A stretch of DNA of 64,000 nucleotides from Amaurobius ferox (Eukaryota; Arthropoda; Arachnida; Araneae; Amaurobiidae). Positions within the stretch are counted from its first letter, which is position 1. Each line of letters opens with the position of its first letter. Below the pieces are notes generated by a model, which was not told the origin of the DNA, ran no database searches, and was given only the letters and a program-made list of their open reading frames with translations. Shown one piece after another: positions 1 to 11,959 of this stretch. A program made the translations under genes and the position numbers. The stretch spans positions 51,788,775 through 51,852,774 of the forward strand of contig OX578146.1 in assembly GCA_951213105.1 (NCBI GenBank). Reading direction: 5' to 3'.

Positions 1-1152
1 TACATGAGCACTTAGAATAACACTTCTTGCTGTCACAGAAAACATAAAAGCAGAATAAATAAATACCCAACGTGACTTTGCGCAACAAATAGATAAAGAA
101 ATCATAATGCAAATAGAATTTTTAAAAAAGCAGACGATTATTTCCAAAGCGCCTGAGTTTCCATCATTAGTCAGATTCATGGAGGTAAAAATAAGGACTT
201 AAAACTTCATATTAATGAAACGCCCAAAATCGGCTGAGATAATAATTCAGGTGGCGTTGGGATAAGCTAAGTAGTCCTGCATTGTATGCATTTCTATGGC
301 GAAAGGCCTAAAATATTTATTTAAACTATCAATTTTGTAAAAATACATTATTAGCGTAATGCAAAATAGAACTGAAGCAATAAAGAATATTCCTATGTAT
401 TCAAAATTATTTAATCTTTCAATTTATTTTTATCGCCATATATTCCGTATTCTATCGAACAACAAGGAAAAATACTCGTTAATTATAATAATTAGGGAAC
501 TCTTAATTTAACAAAAATCAAAAATACATTTACTAAAAACTACGTCTTTATGCTGTGTCAACTAACAATAACAGCTACTTTAGTAATACCAGCGATACCT
601 AGATATAATTCTAAAGGCATTATGGAATTTTCAAGCGTTTCATCCATAGGAGTTTTATTTCCTTCTTTCTAACTTCATGGTCAGATTGTTAGAATTTTTA
701 TAATTTTCTTTTATAAAAGTTCTAACAAATTGGTTGATTTTTCTATGAAATCTCATTTCTCAGAGTTGTAGAATGGCAATTTTTAATTTCTTTCTTTCTT
801 ATTATTTTCCTGCACCCTATTTTATCTTATTTGCAATATTCCTTATTGTTTTTCATTTTATTTATCTTTTTTCACATCAGTTGACGCCACTACTGCTATA
901 GCTTAGCATTTTTTTTTGTCAGACCGTGTATCTCATTTGGCGTTAAGCTAGCTCTCAACTTATTTGAATTAAAGAAGAAACTGGGCCGTTCAAAACTATC
1001 GTCTGCTTTTCAATAATCTATTTCAATTTACTTTGATATTTCTTAATTTACAAAAGTACAAAGTTTGCTTATAATGAATAAAAAAATATACAACATTCCA
1101 AAAGTTATAAAAACACTCTGCGAAAATAATTAAGAACCAATAAGGGACTTAC
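1..1152. other. AT-rich DNA, probable intron 3' of Ig exon
   Basis: No reading frame, repeat family or RNA recognised here. It lies just downstream (minus strand) of a strong splice donor whose GT occupies 1152-1151, so it is probably the next intron of the Ig-domain gene. Later exons would lie before base 1. Confidence 0.4.
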
Positions 1153-1452
1153 TGGAAAATACAGTGACGTTTTGAGAGTAAGATCCATCAGAGCTACATT
1201 TATATGTTCCTGTATGGATGGTTTTCGAATGCCGTACTGTCAGCTTCATGGCGGTAAAGAAATTCTGCTCCGATTGAGAAAAAATTGGGTTACCCACTTG
1301 CAAAACAAACATATTGGAAGAGTTGGTAGCAATAGGTTTACTGTCTTTGTACCAAAGATGCAGGCCAAGACCTACAGCCGTACACTTGAGGACCAGTTCC
1401 TCTTCTTCTAGAAGATTAATCATGAAAGATGGAGAATCAGTAATCGAATGAA
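1153..1452 (-). CDS. Immunoglobulin-domain exon of a secreted or membrane protein
   Basis: A 300-nt open exon. On the minus strand a pyrimidine-rich acceptor ending in ctctttcag sits at about 1453-1466 and a consensus donor (GTAAGT at 1152-1147) follows the exon. Both junctions are phase 1, the usual symmetric phase of single Ig-domain exons. The protein has the V/I-set landmarks: a first cysteine in LVLKCTA, the core tryptophan in LHLWYKD, and a second cysteine in HTGTYKCSS, a variant of the D-x-G-x-Y-x-C signature. Codons before the first in-frame ATG (HSITDSPSF) fit the start of an Ig domain, so that ATG is not the true start. The likely product is an extracellular Ig-superfamily receptor or adhesion protein; the subfamily cannot be decided (a receptor tyrosine kinase ectodomain is possible). 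The signal-peptide exon proposed at 21310-21379 has the matching phase. Confidence 0.8.
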
Positions 1453-2304
1453 CTGAAAGAGAAAACAGCCATTTAGTAGAATCTATACTGTAGAACCCGT
1501 GGTTTAACTTACAATAACCCGCATTTAGCGAGATTCCGCATTTAACTTTTAAGTGTTGCGATGTTAATTTAAAACTGCTTTTAACTCGCTTTTAACATTC
1601 AAAACTTTTAGTTTCTCATATTTAACGAGAATATGAAATTGTATAACGGCGAATAAAATATGTAAAAATATGACAAAAAGCAGATCAAGATTTTGATTAA
1701 CGTAGGAGGTAACGTTTGAGGCATGTAGCAATAGATTCGAACTAGCCGAAACGGATATTGTATTTCAGGATCCTATAGTGATAGTCGAACGAGGAGGGGA
1801 CGAAAAGTTTTTTCAGACCCTCCGCCCTCTCTCCTGGTGAGTTTGAAGATTTTGTATATAATATCGATACAAAGAAATCGATACGACATATGATATCGAT
1901 CTATATCTATAAATATATATATTATCAATACATCACTTATTATAGCGACCGCAGGTCAGAACATAAAAGTCGGTTTTTGATTAGATGACTATTTCCAGCG
2001 GTAAGCGCCATACATTGTTGTTACCAAAGTAAAATTTATTAAAAACAGGCAACTTAATTTTTAAGCGTGTTAGACAAAGAGTGTTTTGTCTGCCCACTAA
2101 GTGTTATACAAACACGTATGTTTTCTCTGACTACTAAAAGCCAATTTGCAAAATTATTGAATTGTGCAGCTTCAGTGTCAAAGCATCCTAACTACTCAAA
2201 CACGGATGACCTAAAAACATAACAACATTTGGAGTGTTGGGCTTTTAATTCTCTTTTCGTTGTGCCAACATCGTTGTTAAATATCTTGTTTATAAATAGA
2301 AGAA
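1453..2304. other. AT-rich intronic DNA, no feature recognised
   Basis: No reading frame or family recognised. A short (TA/GATA)-rich stretch lies near 1855-1925. By the splice model it belongs to the long intron of the Ig gene. Confidence 0.35.
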
Positions 2305-3145
2305 TCTGATGCGGGCGGCACATGACGTTCCCTGCACACTCATATTCACGTTCTCTTTATTTCTTCAATAATTCAATAAATTGAGTTTAATTGCACAAAA
2401 AACATCCATAATTATTTAAAATTACAAGGAATTTGCGAAATTAATTCAATTAATTCTTTTAATCCAATTTTCGTTCTCATTTGTTAACTGGACTTATTTC
2501 AAAGGTGGCGTAGCGAAAATGCGAAATAAATAAAATATCTCGAGAACGGCTAGTGCTAGTGTAATGAGGTTGGTCTTATTATTTTTATCGTTAAAAGTTA
2601 CGTACAAAACAAGCATTTAATGAATATATTTGAGCATACGTAGTTTTTTATTTTAGATTTTGACGATTTTTGCGGACCACTTAGAAAAAACAAAAAGCAG
2701 GTTATTTTTTTTTTTTCGAATAGTACCAAAACCTAATCAGCACCAGGGTAACCCACAAGTGACTTATTTACCAAATTTTGTAAAATTTGATATATTAGTT
2801 ATTCAGCTAGAATGGGTACAGGCAAATTTTGTGAGCCATTTCGCATAAAAAGGCGGGTTGTTTTATTCCGAATCATACCCAAAACTAATCAGCACCAAGG
2901 TCAGCTCCAAGTGACTTACTTCCCTATTAAATTTTATGAAATTTAGTCCATAAGTTTTTGAGTTAGAGTGGATACATACATTGCACAGACAGATACACAG
3001 ACAGACAGACACACACACACAGACGTCACGCTAAAAATAGCTTTTTTGCATTTTAGAAGTCCCAAAACGAGTAAATCCGTCGAAAACTCGAGTTGCGATT
3101 TTCGGTATGATTTCTATACTTTCCTTATACATTACCATGTTGTTG
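2305..3145 (+). mobile_element. Family B non-autonomous element, copy B1
   Basis: The copy begins TCTGATGCGGGCGGCACATG and carries the long form of the B left end (cacgttctctttatttcttc onward). It then has the core ATCTCGAGAACGGCTAG, two copies of an internal module of about 150 bp (GCGGACCATTT, AATCAGCACCAGGG, ACCAAATTTTGT, AGCTAGAATGG), a CA/GACA microsatellite (about 2985-3022), the motif GTCGAAAACTCGAG, and a partial terminal hairpin near 3117-3145. No transposase is encoded; the short open frames are not conserved between copies. Confidence 0.75.
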
Positions 3146-4736
3146 TGATGAGTCACAACACGTTATTATTTTTACTATTCAAAATTAACATTTTTTTATA
3201 GTTCATTAAATATTTTTTATTTTACTTTAAATTTATTATTCAAAATTATCTTATTCAAAATTGCTTTTATTTTATATTTTCATTAATAGGCCAATTGTCT
3301 CTTTTACTAAATTAAATTTTAGCGTGCTGCTATCCATTCATATTTTATTAATACGGTGTACGCCCTTTTCATATACTGCGCCATAGCAGCACACGCTTTC
3401 CACAATTGGCAAAATCTGGTTTCAGGCGAGACATGGGACTTAACTTCTGCCTCTTAATTTTTAACCTCCCTGGTTGCGCAGAAGTTAATTCTTTTTACTG
3501 ATGCCAACATCCGATTAGGCGGGAAGTTTCTCTTGTGTGAGAAAGCTTGGGATTCATGCTCCTCTTGAAAATTCTTTGTATGTAGAGGTGTGTGTGATCT
3601 TTTGGTGGGTTCGTCTTTGTCTTGAAAAAGGCATGACGAACTCAACCATTTTTTTATGTTATGTGTTTTCAATCATCTTTAATAATCAGCTCCAGGTATA
3701 CAAAAAAATACTAATATTTTTTTATAGTGAATCAAAACATCTCAATCTGCCAAAATATGTGATTATATTTTTATCTTTGCCTAGTGATTTTGTGATATAA
3801 TTCTGAGATAATTTTTGCACTTCAATCAGCCTACTATGTTGCACAATTATTTCTTCAGAAATATGTGTATAAAGAAATTCATTAATGCAAGAGTGAATGC
3901 ACACCTGAATGGCTGGATATATATATTCCAAAGTAAAGGCAGCTTTTGAAGATGATGCTTTGTCAGAGCTCTGAGGAGTTAAGAATTTGCTGATGATCAA
4001 AATACAAATCTATATGTTTTTCATGGGTACAAATATTACAACTACATATATTTTTTTTCTGCAATAGTGTACAAGTGATGATGTAAAATTTACACTTTGA
4101 GATTATTATCTTAATGAAAAAGAATGCATTGTTAATTCCATACTTTCATATATGCATCACAAGTGGTGATATAAAGAATTACACCTTGAGAATCTTATTT
4201 TAATGAAATGATTGCATCATTTACATCTATACTTGCACATATAGAAATAAAAAAAAACAAATAAAGAACATTTATCTTGTATCTGAGTGTATTTTATGAA
4301 CATCATGGATTTTTTTTAGTTTCAAGAACTATATTTTATTTTTAGTGACAACAAATAACTGCTAGCAATCAAATATGAAGTACAACAATCTTATTATCGA
4401 GTTACATTTATATTTAATTTTTAGGTTCTGAAACAGGTAGGTGATAAAAAAAAAATGCAAAGTTGATTTATGAAAATTTATAATTATTTTATAATAATTT
4501 TTAGGCGTTCACATACAAATGGTTTAATATTTTAAAACACAACGCAATTATTATTGATATTCTAAATTCTATTTCCCACTATGCGATCCCCTTCCATTAA
4601 GTAACTAACCTTTTAATTTATTAATTTCCTTCTTTTAATTGTATGTGAGTGTCCGTCCCAATCAGGTGTTGAAATATGATCGTTCAATTGATTTTATCAT
4701 TTGTTAATTAAGTCCCTTGAATGGTTGTATCACAAC
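3146..4736. other. AT-rich DNA with a two-unit tandem repeat
   Basis: No coding sequence supported. Two units of about 87-88 bp, both with a form of caagtgRtgatRtaaa...tttacaYcttgaga and Rtgcat, lie at about 4069-4155 and 4156-4243. The short open frames at 3454-4000 overlap on both strands and show no domain, so I do not call them. Confidence 0.35.
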
Positions 4737-4761
4737 ACATGTATTGCAGGGAAAGTAAAAA

Positions 4762-4938
4762 TCTGTTGTGGACAGCACATGGTTTTCGCTGCAGATTCAT
4801 ATTCACGTTCTCTTTATTTCTTCAATAATTCATTAAATTGAGTTTAATTGCACAAAATAACACCCATAATTATTTAAAATCACACAGAATTTGCACTTTT
4901 AATTCAATTTTCGTTCTCATTTGGTAACTGGACTTATT
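4762..4938 (+). mobile_element. Family B element, truncated copy B2
   Basis: The left end (TCTGTTGTGGACAGCACATGG) and the B-specific region cacgttctctttatttcttc are present. The copy stops about where family A sequence begins, at the A hairpin later split by the hAT element. Just upstream, about 4736-4758, is a B right end (catgtattgcagggaaagta) without its body, showing an older head-to-tail junction. Confidence 0.6.
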
Positions 4939-5175
4939 ACTTTCCTTATCAGGGCCGGATTAACCACGGGGCCAACCGGGCCATGGCCCGGGGCCCCCGA
5001 CTCTGTGGGGCCCCCAAGTGGCATGAAATTTATATTATGTATAAATTAAAAATATAATATTTTATGAATTAAATTTCGGCGGTATAAACGTGTAGCTTTT
5101 CTTCCAAAATAAAAATTTATCTTATACATTTTTCAGAGAATTAACTTTCGAAACACACTTTACAGTTAATAAAGT

Positions 5176-5435
5176 GTTGTTGTTGAGACCCAGACCGTCC
5201 GACCTACCAGAAAGGTGTAAGGTAACTGTATGGACGGCCGGGAAGTGCCACCCAATTTAGACCGGAACCCAGTGGGGGAGGCATCCACAGGGACCGTACC
5301 CTCCTTCCCCTACCACCAACCTCTCGGAAGGACTTACGGACCCACATGTTTAACGTGATCGTACTCCGCATGAACACGGCGGCATTTGAGGCAGCGTGCA
5401 AATCTTAGCGCGCAAACCACGGGGATACCGCACCC
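5176..5435 (-). mobile_element. tRNA-derived SINE, copy S1, inside the hAT
   Basis: Antisense copy of the same SINE as at 45109-45393 and 47024-47310. In sense direction it reads as a degraded tRNA-like head, the central block gtgttcacgcggagtacgat, then the tail region ending gacggtctgggtctcaacaa. The tRNA-like head is diverged and no clear target duplication remains. It lies within the hAT, so it inserted after the hAT or arrived with it. Confidence 0.8.
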
Positions 5436-5493
5436 GAGATGGCCAACAGCACGCGGTGTTCCGAGAAAAAATGTAGTGAATAACACAAATAGT

Positions 5494-7186
5494 GAATAAC
5501 ACAATTTGTGATGAGGTCATTAACGTCATGGGTCAGAAGTTGTTAGCAGCAATTGTGGATGAAGTGAAACACGCAAAGTATATCTGTGGACGCTACGCCT
5601 GATGTATCTCGCATAGATCAACTGACTTTCATAATTAGATATGTAAGAAGTGACGTCTTTGTAGAAAGGTTTTTAAAGTTCATACCAATTTATAGATATA
5701 GTGCTGAAAATCTTTTCAATGAAGTTACTGGACTTCTGAAGGAAAACCAAATTTCCCTGTCTAACTGCAGAGGTCAATCTTACGATAACGTGTCTAACAT
5801 GAGTGGCAGGTACAATGGACTTCAGGCCAGAATCAAGGTGGAAAACCCTTTGGCATTATTCATACCATGTGCAGCTCACACCTTGAATCTTGTGGGTGTC
5901 AGAGCAGCTGAAAGCTGCAGACAAATTGCTGCATTTTTTGACTTCGTACATAATCTGTACACCTTTTTTAATTCCTCAACGCATCGATGGGGAATTCTCT
6001 CATCCATGTTAGGTTCAAAAAAGAAAATTCTGAAAAATTTATCTGATACCCGGTGGTCTGCTAGAGCAGATGCAGTCATAGCCTTGAATTTACAGTGAAC
6101 AGGGGCCCCACTCTAAGTTCTGGCAACATTAAATTCCAACAACATTAAATTCCATGTCATCAGACTTGTTTGAATCATCTGAAACGAGATTGAAAGCTGA
6201 AGGCCTAAAACAGTATATGGAGAGATTTGAGACACTCTTCCTCACATACTTTTGGTGTGATTTATTAAGAAGAATTAATAAATTCAATACTTCTCTGCAA
6301 AAATTAACTGTAACATTGCATGTCGCAGTGCAACTTCTGGAATCTCTCACATTGTATATTCAGGAGAAGAGGGAAAGCTATGATTGGTATGAAGCCTTGG
6401 CCACATAAAAAAAAGAGCCTAATTACCAGGATTCCATAATCCGAACAAAAAAACGAAGTTCTATATTGATATTTTATGATAACGAAGGTACCCCAGATGT
6501 TGCTTTATCTGGTAAAGAAAAGATGAAGATTCAAACTTTCCTTCCTGTGGAAGACAGTTTAATCAATAACTTAGATGCTCGATCTAAAGCTTACCGAAAC
6601 ATCTTTGAGATTTTTGGATTCTTTGAGGATCTGCTTTTCTTAGAGGAAGAATCTGTAAGGAAGCATAGTGAATGTTTTGCAAAGATATACAAAGATGATG
6701 TTGATGGAAGAGAACTTGCAGAAGAATGCATCCATATCAAAGTATACATTAATGCAAATTATCCTGAGACAGCAGTGCTCTTTATGGACATCTCTGCTGA
6801 TGACGAAGAAGAGGAGAGTGATGAAGACGATGATGGAGAAACAGGTTCCAGATCCATCGAGTTCCAGGTGAGATACATACAGGAGAAAAGAAGGAGGCTG
6901 AACCTACAAAACCTTTATAGCTATATGCATGAAGTGGAATTTCATCTGCTTTCACTAACATAGAAATAGGGCTGCGAATGGTTGCATAATGGTTTCTAAT
7001 GCAAGTGGTGAACGTTCATTTTCGAAGTTAAAAATTATAAAATCCGAAAAACGCAGTGTGATGAAGCAGGAGAAATTAAACGACCTAAGCATTTTAAGCA
7101 TTGAAAACAAGTTACTTAAAGTAATGGTCTTTAACGATATAATTGATGATTTTGCTACTAAAAAGTCAAGAAAAAAGATTGTGTAA
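5494..7186 (+). pseudogene. hAT transposase (ZMYM1-like), broken
   Basis: Transposase fragments are spread over three frames. Around 5494-5590 the frame ends near HAKYI and resumes, one base shifted, with VDATPDVSRIDQ, which holds the first catalytic Asp of hAT RNase-H folds. The open segment to 6098 includes CRGQSYDNVSNMSG (second acidic site), PCAAHTLNL and LSDTRWSARADA, all typical of this lineage. Further pieces are 6154-6408 and 6466-6963. The last, 6989-7186, holds the C-terminal dimerisation block ASGERSFSKLKIIKSEKR. The frame ends abruptly at 6098 inside a duplicated copy of the element's right-terminal sequence. Frameshifts, stops and this junction show that it is not functional. Confidence 0.85.
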
Positions 7187-7519
7187 GCCAGAATGTGTCT
7201 TGAGTCTTCCTGTAACTTGTTTTTCAACAAATCTTTATGTCACAGTTCCATTTTTATATTTTAATATCCCCCCTTATATGTTGTAAAGAATGTAAGCATT
7301 TGATGTTAAAAACAAATGTAATATTCGTTGGAATCATCCAACTGGTGATTATTAAAACAGTTTTAGCCATTTGTACATATTTAAGTATACGTTTTACAAG
7401 TTAGTACTATTACTGTACGTATATTATTGCAAAGAAAGAAATTTTCAAAATTTACAGTGAACAGGGGCCCCCAATCTAAGTTCTGGCCCGGGGCCACAGA
7501 TATGTTTAATCCGGGTCTG

Positions 7520-8960
7520 TTCCTTATGTATACATATAATGTATAAGGAAAGTATTGTGACGGAGTCGAAAATTCGAATTCGAGTTTTCGACAGGAGAAC
7601 ACGCTTCAAACATCCCTGAACACGAATCAGACGTTTTAGAGATGATGTGTGTGTGTGCGTGTGTCAGTGAGTTTGTAGAGACGATAACTGACGGACAAAT
7701 GGACCGATTCGAACGAAATTTGGTACAAAAATTACACTCCATGAATACTGAAAGCTTATTGTTTTTATACGCAATCGAATGTTCAGGAACCTCCTAAATT
7801 CTCGAGAAAAATTTTGAAAAAAATCATCAAAAAATTAAGACATTTAATAAAGTTACGCAAATAGTCATTTCTTATGTAATTTATCATTAGAAAACGATCA
7901 AGATAAATTTTAGAACGCTAGCATGAACTGTTCTCGAGATATTGCACATTTTCCAAAAAAATGGTCAAAAAATCATATAAACTAAAAAAAAATATTATCT
8001 ATTGTGAAATATGTTCGCTTTGCATAAGTAATATCATGCGATAAATTTGGTGACATCATTCTCATGGTCCTAGCTAGTTCCATTCATGTGAAATGATACT
8101 TTAGGTAATAAATACTTTTGTATTTGGACGCTAATAGTCATTTATCTGCTACAAGAATAATTTATATCTCCGTCCATAACGCTTGGCGAGATTTTAGCGA
8201 CTTCTTTTAATGTTGCTAAATTAACGAAAATGTTGGCATATTACTAAAAATGAAGCTAAATCAATAAAATGACAACTAGATGATGAAAGTTCAATATCTT
8301 GGAAAGACCATAAGCGTAGACTATAAGAATAATACATTTCTCCGTCCGTCCGTAACGTTTGGCGAGAAATTTAGCGGGATGTCGCTAACTTGGCAACTAT
8401 TTTAAATGTTTCTAAAATGACAAAAATGTCGCCAAGTTGATAAAAATGACACAAATGGGAAGTAATGTCTCTCAAATTCTGATTTCCGTCATATGACGGG
8501 CATACCTTACTATATAGAAATACTCTTTTCTCCGTTTGTCTGTAACACTTGCATTTGCTGATGCATTTGGCAAACTCAGCGAATAATTTAGCAAAGTATT
8601 TCCAACTTGGCGATAGTTCGTCCCAGATTGACAAAAATATCGTCAAAATTGCAAAAATGACGTTAAATTAATGAAAATTACGCCTAATTGATGACGTAAT
8701 TATAAAGGTATTTTAATATATGGGTTATATCGCTTACTGAGGATGCTATCAATATTCATGACTGTTTATTTAGAGTTGCGCGAAGTATAAGGTAATTGAG
8801 TATTTTGAAATAGTTCTACATGTTGTCATCCGGAAAATCGCCAAATGTACAATTCAACAATAAAACACAGCGCTGTGCATCCTATACATTATTTTTTGAC
8901 TGTAAAACTAGTAAAGTCATTGCATTATATAAGGAAAGTCATGCGTTGCCAACATCAGAT
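7520..8960 (-). mobile_element. Family A element, long form, copy A1
   Basis: Together with 4938-4949 across the hAT this is a near-full-length A copy in minus orientation. It has the hairpin ttatgtatacatataatgtataagg, a 28-nt near-perfect palindrome centred on GAATTC at 7565-7592, a TG-rich microsatellite, the block ggaccgattcgaacgaaatt (7701-7720), the core TTCTCGAGATATTG, and repeated modules of the type cttggcgag...tcaatatcttggaaag. It ends with CATCAGA, the reverse of TCTGATG. It is longer than copies A2, A3 and A10, which lack the 8480-8900 portion. Confidence 0.85.
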
Positions 8961-8967
8961 TTTTTTT

Positions 8968-9312
8968 AAAGATGATGTAATGAAAATGCGCAAAAACTAA
9001 AATGTCTCGAGAACGGCTAGTCCTAATGTAATAGGGTTGGCCTTATCTCCTTTTATCGTTAAAAATTATGTATAAAACAAACATTTAATTGATATATTTG
9101 TGCATTCGTAGTTTTTTATTTTATATTTTGTCGATTTTTGCGGGCCATTTCGGAAAAAAAGGCAGGTTATTTTTTTCCGAATCGTACAAAATCCAATCAT
9201 CACCAGGGTAACTTACAAGTGACTTATCTACCAAATTTTGTAAAATTTGATGTATTATTTTTTCAGCTAGAGTGGATACAGACAATTTTTGCGGGCCATT
9301 TTGTAAAAAAAA
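8968..9312 (+). mobile_element. Family B element, 5'-truncated copy B3
   Basis: Starts inside the B body (aaaatgcgcaaaaactaaaatg, then TCTCGAGAACGGCTAG) and runs through one internal module to ccattttgtaaaaaaa, where it meets the hairpin of an inverted B copy. Only the middle of the element is present. Confidence 0.7.
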
Positions 9313-9319
9313 AGCACTT

Positions 9320-10020
9320 TACTTTCCTTGCAATACATGGTAATGTATAGGGAAAGTATTAGAATCATACCGAAAATCTCAACTCGAGTTTACGACGGAT
9401 CTACACGTTTCGAGACCTCTAGACTACGAAAAAACTATTTTTAGCGTGGCGTCTGTGTGTGTGTGTAATATATGTATCCACTCTAGCTCAAAAACTAATA
9501 GACCGATTTTCATAAAATTTGGTACGTAAATCACTTGTATCTGGCCCTGGTCTTGATTAGTTTTTAGTACGATTCAGAAAAAACGGACTTGCCTTTTTTT
9601 GCGAAATGGCCCGGAAAAATCTCATGTATCCATTCTAGCTAAAGTACTAATTGACCAAATTTCACAAAATTTAGTAGATAAGTCACTTGTGGGATACTTA
9701 TTAGATTAGATTTTGGTACGATTCAGAAAAGAACAAGTTGCTTTTTTTCTACGAAATGGTCCGCCGAAATCGCCAAAATCTAAAATAAAAGACTACGTAT
9801 TCTCAATGTTTTATAGTTAATTTTGGACAACGAAAAGAAAGAGACCAACTCCACTATTCTAGGACTAACCGTTCTCGAGATATATGAGTTTTTTCGCATT
9901 TTTGTTACGATGCCTTTGGAAAGATCTCCAATTACATAGTAAAAACAAACATTGAATTAAAAGTGCAAATTTAGTCTTATTTTGTGCAATTAAACTCAAT
10001 TTAATAAATTATTAAAGAAA
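9320..10020 (-). mobile_element. Family B element, copy B4
   Basis: Minus-orientation copy starting with the hairpin tactttccttgcaatacatg and ggtaatgtatagggaaagta. It continues with the motif CGTAGATCC/GTCGTAAACTCGAG (reverse), a TG microsatellite, the block gaccgattttcataaaattt at 9501-9520, two internal modules, TTCTCGAGATATATG, and the long B left region with attaaactcaatttaataaa. The extreme TCTGATG end is missing and another B hairpin follows at once. Confidence 0.75.
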
Positions 10021-10023
10021 TAC

Positions 10024-10578
10024 ATAGGGAAACTGCAGGAAAAGTATTGGAATCGTGTCGAAAACCGCGAATTTAGTTTTCGACGAATCTACACGTTTTG
10101 GGACGTCTAGAACACGAGTAAACTATTTTTAGCGTGGAGTCTATGTGTGTGTCTGTTTGTGTATCTGTCTATTCGTCTGTGAGTGAAATGTATGTATCCG
10201 CACTAGCTCAAAAACTATTGGACCAATTTTCATAAAATTTGGAAGGTAAGTCATGTGTGTGACCCTGGTGCTGATTAGTTTTTGATTCGATTCGTAAAAA
10301 AAAAACTCGCCTTTTTTGCAATATGTCCCACAAAACTCGCATGCATCCTCTCCAGCAAAAAAACAAATTGACCCAATTTCACAAAATTTGGTAGATAAGT
10401 AACTTGTGGGCGACCCTGGTGCGGATAAAATTTTGGTTTGATTCGATAAAAAAGAACCTGTCTTTTTTTTTCAAAATTGCCCGGAAAAATCGTAAAAATC
10501 TAAAATAAGAGACTCCGTATGCTCAAATGTACCAATTAAATGCTTGTTTTATACGTAATTTTGACGACGAAAGAATGA
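10024..10578 (-). mobile_element. Family B element, truncated copy B5
   Basis: Begins with tagggaaactgcaggaaaag and passes through the TG/TC microsatellite (about 10141-10175) and two internal modules. It stops in the core near ttttgacgacgaaag, where an unrelated GC-richer block begins. Confidence 0.7.
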
Positions 10579-10589
10579 GCAAAATAGCA

Positions 10590-10850
10590 TAGATCCCACC
10601 CGAAACTATAAGGTTAAACGATTAGTCAGTCGATAACAAAATCGCACCCCCGGCCACAGCAAAGTTAAGCGATCGTGGTGGAGCCGCCGACACAGCCCAA
10701 CAGCGCCACCAAGCCATCCCCCCCCCCACAGCCGGGGGAGCAACGAGGCCGAAATTCGAAGCAAAGGCCAACAAACAGCAGCACCACCACACTGCCATTG
10801 TTCGGGCTCATCTCCTTATCAGACTCAGCCTCTTGCTGAGAAAAACAAAA
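10590..10850. other. GC-rich block of unknown origin between two repeats
   Basis: A sharp local rise in GC content, with CpG, polyC and CAG/CCA-rich sequence, unlike the surrounding DNA. It lies between truncated B5 and the TCTGATG start of A2. No domain is convincing in any frame, and no RNA gene is recognised. It could be part of another transposon (a 5' leader or LTR) or a captured host fragment. Confidence 0.4.
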
Positions 10851-10859
10851 TAAAAAAAA

Positions 10860-11773
10860 TCTGATGTGGGCAACACATGACTTTCCTTATATATTGTAAT
10901 GAATTTACTACTTTTATAGTAAAAAATAGGTTTTTCTTAAAGTAGATACTAATATTCTTTCCAAGATATTTAATTTTCGACAATGAGTCGTCATTTTCAT
11001 TGATTTAGCGTCATTTTTATCCATTTGGCGAGATTTTCGTTAATTTGGCAACATTTAAAAAAGTCGTCAAGTTGGCGACATTCCGTCAAATTCGTCGCCA
11101 AAATCTCGCCAAGCGTTATGGACAAAGAAATAAGTTGTTCTTACAACAGATAAATGACTATTGGCGTTCAAATACAAAAGTATTACTCAACGTATCTTTT
11201 TTTATGAATGGAACGAGTTAGATCCACGAGAATGATGTCACCCAATTTATCGAATGATATTACATATGAAAAGTGAACATGTTTCTCAATAGGATTTTTT
11301 TTTCTATTTTATAGGACTTTTTGATAATTTTTTTGAAAAATGTGCAATATCTCGAGAACGGTTCATGTTAGCGTTCTAAAATTTATGTCAATCGTTTTCT
11401 AATGAAAAATTACATAATAAATGTCTATTTACGTAACTTTATTAGTGGTTTTGATTTTTTGACGATTTTCTCAAAATTTCATTCGAAAATTTAGGGGGGT
11501 TCTGGACATTCGATTGCGTATAAAAACAATAGGCTTCCAGTGTTTACGGATTGTGATTTTTGTACCAAATTTGGTTCGAATCGGTCCATTCGTTCGTCAG
11601 TTATCGTCTCCACAGACCCACTGGCACACACACACACGCACAGACATCACTTCAAAAATGTTTGATTTGTGATCAGGGATGCTTGAAACGTGCTCTTCCG
11701 TCGAAAACTCGAATTCGAATTTTCGACCCCGTCACAATACTTTCCTTATACATTATGCATATAAGGAAAGTAA
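10860..11773 (+). mobile_element. Family A element, short form, copy A2
   Basis: A complete-looking short A copy of 0.91 kb. It has the left end TCTGATGTGGGCAACACATG with subterminal ACTTTCCTTATAT, one module (gtcgtcaagttggcgac), the core ATCTCGAGAACGGTTCATG, the block AATTTGGTTCGAATCGGTCC, a CA microsatellite, a 28-nt palindrome at 11700-11727, and the terminal hairpin (tactttccttatacattatg / catataaggaaagta). No long open frame. It is a good reference for the family boundaries. Confidence 0.88.
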
Positions 11774-11959
11774 TAAAACAATCTAAAAGACTCCAGAGTC
11801 TCAACAGACAAAGTCTCAAACAGAGCCAATCCTACTCAAAAACCAATCATCACAGATCCAACACTCAACAGCCAACATGTCAATAAGAAAATTCAACATA
11901 CATTGGTACAGGACAGCAATGATAAAAACATGGTACGAATTATATATAGTACACTAAAA

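Larger units (their letters stand above)
4950..7519 (+). mobile_element. hAT DNA transposon, 2.57 kb, with 8-bp TSD
   Basis: The element starts CAGGGCCGGATTAACC and ends GGTTTAAT-type sequence ccgggtctg, giving inverted termini CAGRSCCGGATTAA. It is flanked by a perfect 8-bp target-site duplication, TTCCTTAT, at 4942-4949 and 7520-7527, as expected for hAT. The interior holds a decayed transposase of the zinc-finger MYM-type/ZMYM1-like hAT lineage and an antisense SINE. Removing the element rejoins the terminal hairpin of a family A copy, so that hairpin was its target. Confidence 0.92.

Noticed and set aside
1172..1411. Plus-strand open frame over the Ig exon
   Set aside because: It is the antisense shadow of an exon that has domain motifs and splice sites on the minus strand.
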